DNA of 64,000 bases from NCBI GenBank assembly GCA_963855995.1, contig OY979719.1, positions 3,968,001-4,032,000 on the forward strand, written 5' to 3'. Below are positions 58,847-64,000 of the stretch, piece by piece (within the stretch, counting starts at the first letter, position 1; every line of letters begins with the position of its first letter). Made by a program: the position numbers and the translations under genes. The notes beneath the pieces were generated by a model, which did not search any database, had not been told where the DNA came from, and saw only the letters and a list, made by a program, of their open reading frames with translations. This DNA is from Muricea muricata (taxonomy: Eukaryota; Cnidaria; Anthozoa; Malacalcyonacea; Plexauridae).

Positions 58847-61800
58847 ATGCATCGGAGACGACCACACTACGGAGATGTTGACGTTGATGAATGTGATACA
58901 AATTCGAATGGAGAGCTATTGTGTGCTTCCAAGCACAAAATACCGTCAAACCAGGCAAAGCAGAAGAGCTTTACCAAGTTTGAAGAAGATACAGTGCGCT
59001 TAATAGGCCAGCACTTGCGAGGACTTGGCTTAAAGTGAGTTAAACGCCACTTTGAATAAGTCTAATTATTTCTATGAGTCTGAGCTGTCCTGAACTTTTG
59101 TCTCATGTAATATTGCCCATATTATAGCAAAAACGTCAATCTATATATTTAGCAAATCGGCTGAGATGTTGATGCAAGAGTCTGGCTGTAAGCTTGAACA
59201 TCAATCTGCCATGAAGTTCAGGGAAAGCGTACTAGCTGGCGAGTGGGACAGGGTATGTTAAATTTGTTGGTAACATTTTTCTCTGTGTCTTATTAATTTC
59301 TTGCTTCCTTTGCTAAATTAACTGCCTTCCTTTTGTTTAAAAGGCCGAAGCATTTTTGAAAGAGGTTAGGCCGTTTTTAGAAGCATCTGCAGAACTGTTG
59401 AAGGTAAGACATTTGTCTTTCAGAAGAAACATTTTTGTTTTGTTTTTGGGATAAAACTTTATTCAAATGAATTGTATACAATATTTCTTCATGTTTTAAC
59501 AACAGACAGAATTTTCAGATGTTATCACTATTTTACGTAAAGACATTTTCCAAGTTTTGTAAACTTGCAAGAATGTTGAGGTCATGTGTTGTGTCACATT
59601 GGTTGCACTAAAACGCACTAATTCACTTTCTGTTCAATAGAAAGTGAAGCTTTTAATTCTCGAGCAAAAATTTCTCGAATTTGTTGAATGTGGAAAGTCT
59701 GTTGATGCTCTGAGATGTTTACGGAATGAGATAACACCACTGAAATGCAATAAGGAGAAAATTCATCGTCTGTGTGGGTATGTGTTGGTATATATCTATG
59801 ACATCATTTTAGTATGACATAGCATAGTGTTCTAGATTGTTTAAAAAATGATTAAACAACTAAGGCTTTTAATACATAACTGTACATCTTTATGAATTTT
59901 AATGAAGTGCTAATTGTGAGAGATTTATTGTTACGGGAGTGTTGTAAACTCAATGTTATATCATTGCTATAAGCTGGCTGTAAAATGACACTTTACATGC
60001 TTTTCTTGATGATGTAATTACTGAGTTGAATGATAAGATCATTGAATGCTTTCACAAGCAGTGCTGACATAATATTCACATTCAAATGACAAATAATTTA
60101 GAACTGCAGTCCCTGTGTTTTACACTGTTGACAATTGACAGCACATCATATATTGACCTCTGAATATTTAATGACATTCCCCAAACATAATACACCAAAT
60201 ATACACGATTCTCTCAAGGGATCAAAGAAAGGACAAAATTGAATAAGTCATACATATTGTATTGCTTGTTTGAATCACATTACAACAAAACAAAGTGAAA
60301 TAGCACAAAAATTTGTATTGAAAACCAGAGAAAAAAATAACTAAATTTTGACCTATCAAATATATTAGCTGTTAAGTTCAAATGCTGAGCCTATTTTGGT
60401 ATTTTACTCTTATGTTATATTATATTTTCTTGTATTATATTTTCTTCTCAAATAATGTAGTAATTATTCTTTGTTTCTAGTTGACATTTACATGTTGAGT
60501 GCAAAAAGCAATAACCTGACAGCATAGATATTACATGAGAAAAAATGAGTAATGACCTTTTATGAACAAAACATTGATGTATTAAATATATTAAGTCAAC
60601 AAGCTTCACTGCTTCCAACACTGATATTTTACTTTGTCCTGCATGAGACCAGACAATTGTGAACCTGTTACAGGAAGAGCGCTCGAGCTAGTAACCAACA
60701 TCAGCAGCAAATAAGAAACAATTGCTAAGTGAACAAAAATTAAATCAAACATTCAGAAGACATTTTTTCATGTTATTCAACTTTCAAGTGTCAGTATCTA
60801 AAGCATTGAATATTTGTTATCTGAATGTCATTATCATTCTCTTTATTTGCATTTTTAGTTCTAATTGCTTAATTTACCTGCAAATAACTGTATGTAAATA
60901 ATAGTTTGAGTATGTGCATTTATTGAAAACATTGCCGACTTAAAAATTATACTCTGAGTATGCACATTGCTTTCAACTTTGTTAATTGCTGTTTTCTTTT
61001 AACTCTCTGAAGTTTTTTGTTCCTTGTTATACAGTCTTAACAAATGTTCAAAGAGAATGATAAAACAATTATTGAACTTGGTTCCCTCAAAATAAAGTGA
61101 TTTGTCAGTGGCTTGCCAATGGTGAAGGCAGAGGGAAATAATTCATCTGCTTACCACCAACAAATGATGATATTTGACTCAACCGTGGAGACCTCAAATG
61201 TAGAGAAAATTTACTCAGTGAAATGAGCATAATGATTGCCATATTATGATTTGTCATAAAAATACTTACTGCACTTACGATTACACTCATTGGACTAATG
61301 AGAGGCTTTTGCTCCCTTTTTTCCTCCTCTACCTTTTTCAAAGGGTATTTTGCCTTGTATAAGCACAATAGATATGAGCATACCATTAGAATTTTAATGG
61401 TTATGTTACTTAACATCATAGCAAAATAAAGGAGTTGACCTTCTGTATGTCTCAGTTAGTTAACCATTAGGTACCTGCAGTAGTGTAGCCAGCCTGAAGA
61501 TTTAGTCCCGCTATGCAAATATTTTCGTGTTCATTGACTGTGAAAACAACAATTTCTAAAGAAATGAATAATTATAATGATTTGGAATTTGCATGCATAT
61601 GGCAGGGTAAAATGGTTGGGCTGGTATGCTACTGTGTACCTATAATACTCAGGGTTGACCATTATTTTCCGGGGTGTCTATCATTACTTAGTTGAAATGA
61701 TTTTCTCTGTGTTCAGATTGTTGATGTGCGGTAGTAATGAAGAGCTGTATAGGAAAGCAAAATGGAATGGTAAAAGTCAACAATCTAGACAGCGCTTGAT

Positions 61801-64000
61801 GGAAAAGATACAAGGTTAGCAACAAACAGATTATTTTAATTTGTTGGTTTTCTTGCCTTCAAACCCAACTGTAGCTGTCCATTTCAAGACTACCATCCAT
61901 TTTTTGTTTTAGAGTTACTTCCTTCATCGATCATGCTACCTCCACGACGACTTTACACGCTACTAAGCCAAGCTCAAGAATTGCAAAGGAATAAATGTCT
62001 TTATCATAACTCAAAATTAGAACCTAATCCAAGCTCGCTTTCCTTACTTGTTGACCATACATGTGAAAGGTACTGTATATCAATTGCTTTATTTGAATTG
62101 TGAACTAATATTTTGAACTGGCATTGCCAGTGTCAGTAGTGCAATGAAAAACAGTGACAAGCAGAATTCAATGTTTTGAACAAATACCAAAACAAATTCT
62201 GCCTTTATTATTTCTGGTAGTGAAGATAAGTGTAGAGACAGTGGCAGATTCATATGGGTGTCATAAATTAGACAGAAATTTAAAATTCAAAGTATTTTAA
62301 TAGCAACCTTTTTTGTCAGTCATGCCTGAAGAATAATTTAAATATCCAATAGCATTGTTATTTGGGTATTTTGAATTTCAAATTATAAGTTGTTAATTTA
62401 TTTGATTGGCCTTTGGTGGATCCTCAGCTGAGAGAGACCTGATAAGGTTTATTTTTTGTGTCATCAATTAAGCATGCATTATAACTTGCAAACATACCTT
62501 ATGTCTGACTTAGTAAATAGTGTGAGTTATAATATAGGTTTTTTGTCATTGTAGGAGGCAATTTCCTTGTGAAACTAAACATATTCTCACAGAACATTGC
62601 GATGAGGTATTAAGATTATACATGTTTAGTTTAACTTTCTTCCCCCATTCATCATCATGTCTTGTGCATTTTGGAATTTTGCTCAACCTTGATAGTTCAA
62701 CTTTCGACTTTCCAGGTATTATTTTTACAATTTTCACATGATGGTACAAAGTTAGCAACAGCATCAAAAGATAACACAGTCATTATTTGGGAAGTTACAG
62801 TAAGTAAAACTGCTAACTACTTAAACATAGTCTGCAGCCTGCACTGTGAATTGGTCCTGCTCATGACAAAGGGAAAGTCCCAGATATAAAGGTTGCCCAA
62901 ATTTTGCATTTTTCCCACCTTTCTGAATTGAAACTCTGTTTTAATTTAATTTATTAGGGTAGCAAACAAAAATAGTGTTAGGTATTAATATTTTACAAAC
63001 CTGGAAGTTTAAAATGTAAACAAAACAGTTGTGTACTAGATAACTAAAAGTACATCATTGCAAACAGACATCTCTCACTTCTTTATTTTGTCTAATGTTG
63101 GACCATTTCAACACATTAATGGATAAGCATGTCATTACTTAGGAAGATGATGTTAAAAAACTACGGGTATTAGATGGCCATGAACTAGGAGCTTATTATA
63201 TATCATGGAGTCCTGATGACCAGCATCTTATTGTCTGTGGTCCTGAAGACTGCAACGAACTCTGTGTATGGGATATTGAGGTAAATGGTGGGGCGTGTTC
63301 TTTCCTAATGTGTATATAGGTGAATAACAAAGAATAGGTAAATACTGTAATCTGTGCACAAGAGGGATGGTCTGGCAGGAGGGGGGGGGGGGGGTGCTCT
63401 GCTAGCTTTAATAACTATATGCTTGACATACATAGTCTGGTTATTGTCACAGTGACATAGTTTGGGTATCATGTTACTAGCTTTGCAAAGTACTTAAATT
63501 ACTGTAGAGTATAACATTATTTCTCTAATACTTTTCTGTTTTATCATAAAAAATAGCACCTTCCCCCCCCCCCCTCTTTATGTTGCCTGGACTAGTGGGT
63601 GCACCCTCTTCCCCCCTCTCCTTGTAATTCCATCCCTGGTACATAATCTTCAAATGTTTCAACATAGACGGGAGTTCTGCGATGCCGGGCAACTCAAGCG
63701 ACTGAGGACAGTCTCACGGTTTGCTCATGGAATCCAGATGGTAAACGACTGTACACTGGAGGAAAGAGGGGCCAGTTCTTTCAATGTGTAAGAATGGAAG
63801 AGTTTTCTTATGTGATACTTCAACAAATTTTAGCTATTTTTAGACGTTAAAAGATTGTTGTAAATGGATAATGCAGATGTAAACAAAGTTCTAAGTAACC
63901 AATGAATGTTTTGACTTCGTGTTCCAGGAAGCAAAAAACCCAGCTTGCCCTGGATCTCACCCCACTGATTTACTTGAAATCGATGTTAAAATGACGAGTA
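58847..64000 (+). CDS. WDR26: WD repeat-containing protein 26, 3' partial
   Basis: Ten phase-checked exons: 58847-59034, 59153-59252, 59344-59403, 59641-59777, 61717-61814, 61913-62069, 62555-62606, 62716-62799, 63143-63280 and 63668-63787. The gene runs off the right edge. LisH and CTLH come first ([50 protein letters not shown]), then the CRA-like region ([29 protein letters not shown]). WD repeats start at [20 protein letters not shown] and run through [31 protein letters not shown] and [23 protein letters not shown]26 is the Gid7-type substrate-presenting subunit of the CTLH/GID ubiquitin ligase. The start at 58847 is the first in-frame ATG, but coding may extend upstream. Intron 4 (59778-61716) holds nothing recognisable beyond a MITE arm fragment near 61061. 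Confidence 0.93.

Noticed and set aside
63928-64000. Next WDR26 exon after CAG at 63927 (open frame [19 protein letters not shown])
   Set aside because: The translation does not resemble the WD repeat expected after GQFFQC. The true exon is probably beyond the window, so the gene is left 3' partial.

Overview
The window is nuclear DNA of an intron-rich invertebrate animal. Introns are GT-AG with a few GC-AG. The genes are single-copy orthologues of vertebrate genes, with protein lengths and motifs close to the human ones (ARMT1 about 440 residues, COQ6 about 469, CCT4 about 534, STIP1 about 552). The AT-rich intergenic DNA, the many short inverted-repeat transposons and the retained ancestral gene set suggest an early-branching metazoan, most likely a cnidarian of the anthozoan type. 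That placement is inference; the sequence does not prove it. Most gene models below were built by joining exons by hand at splice sites, with the reading phase checked across every junction.

Layout, left to right: an unrecognised basic/acidic protein (-, 566-1484) next to a 449-bp hAT-like MITE; NAA80 (-) head-to-head with ARMT1 (+); COMMD1 (-), tail-to-tail with ARMT1 and head-to-head with COQ6 (+); PDCD2 (+); FANCM (+, 20 exons, 13280-29116, its introns loaded with MITEs); an FBXO22-like F-box/FIST gene (+); a TTLL15-like tubulin glutamylase (-); an intronless HEXIM gene (+); STIP1/Hop (-); CCT4 (-), head-to-head with a small DMAC1-like gene (+); a sphingosine-1-phosphate phosphatase (-); a Gly/Tyr/His-rich protein with an N-terminal MGCGSS motif (+); a 1.2-kb array of tRNA-like repeats; and WDR26 (+), which runs off the right edge.

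These are conserved housekeeping genes: actin and tubulin handling (NAA80, TTLL, CCT4, STIP1), ubiquitin pathways (COMMD1, FBXO22, WDR26), mitochondria (COQ6, DMAC1-like), DNA repair (FANCM), transcription elongation (HEXIM) and lipid signalling (SGPP). I see no operon or defence-island logic. Several genes share short divergent promoters, so bidirectional transcription is the main organising feature.

I found no wholly new system. The most interesting points are: a FANCM whose C-terminal XPF-like domain keeps an intact ERKxxxD signature that human FANCM lacks; a HEXIM whose PYNT motif reads PSNT; three frame-supported GC-AG introns; TISU/YY1-like ATGGCGGC motifs at or near start codons, one opening an upstream ORF that overlaps the FANCM start; an in-frame heptad minisatellite in FANCM; and several transposons with clean target-site duplications.
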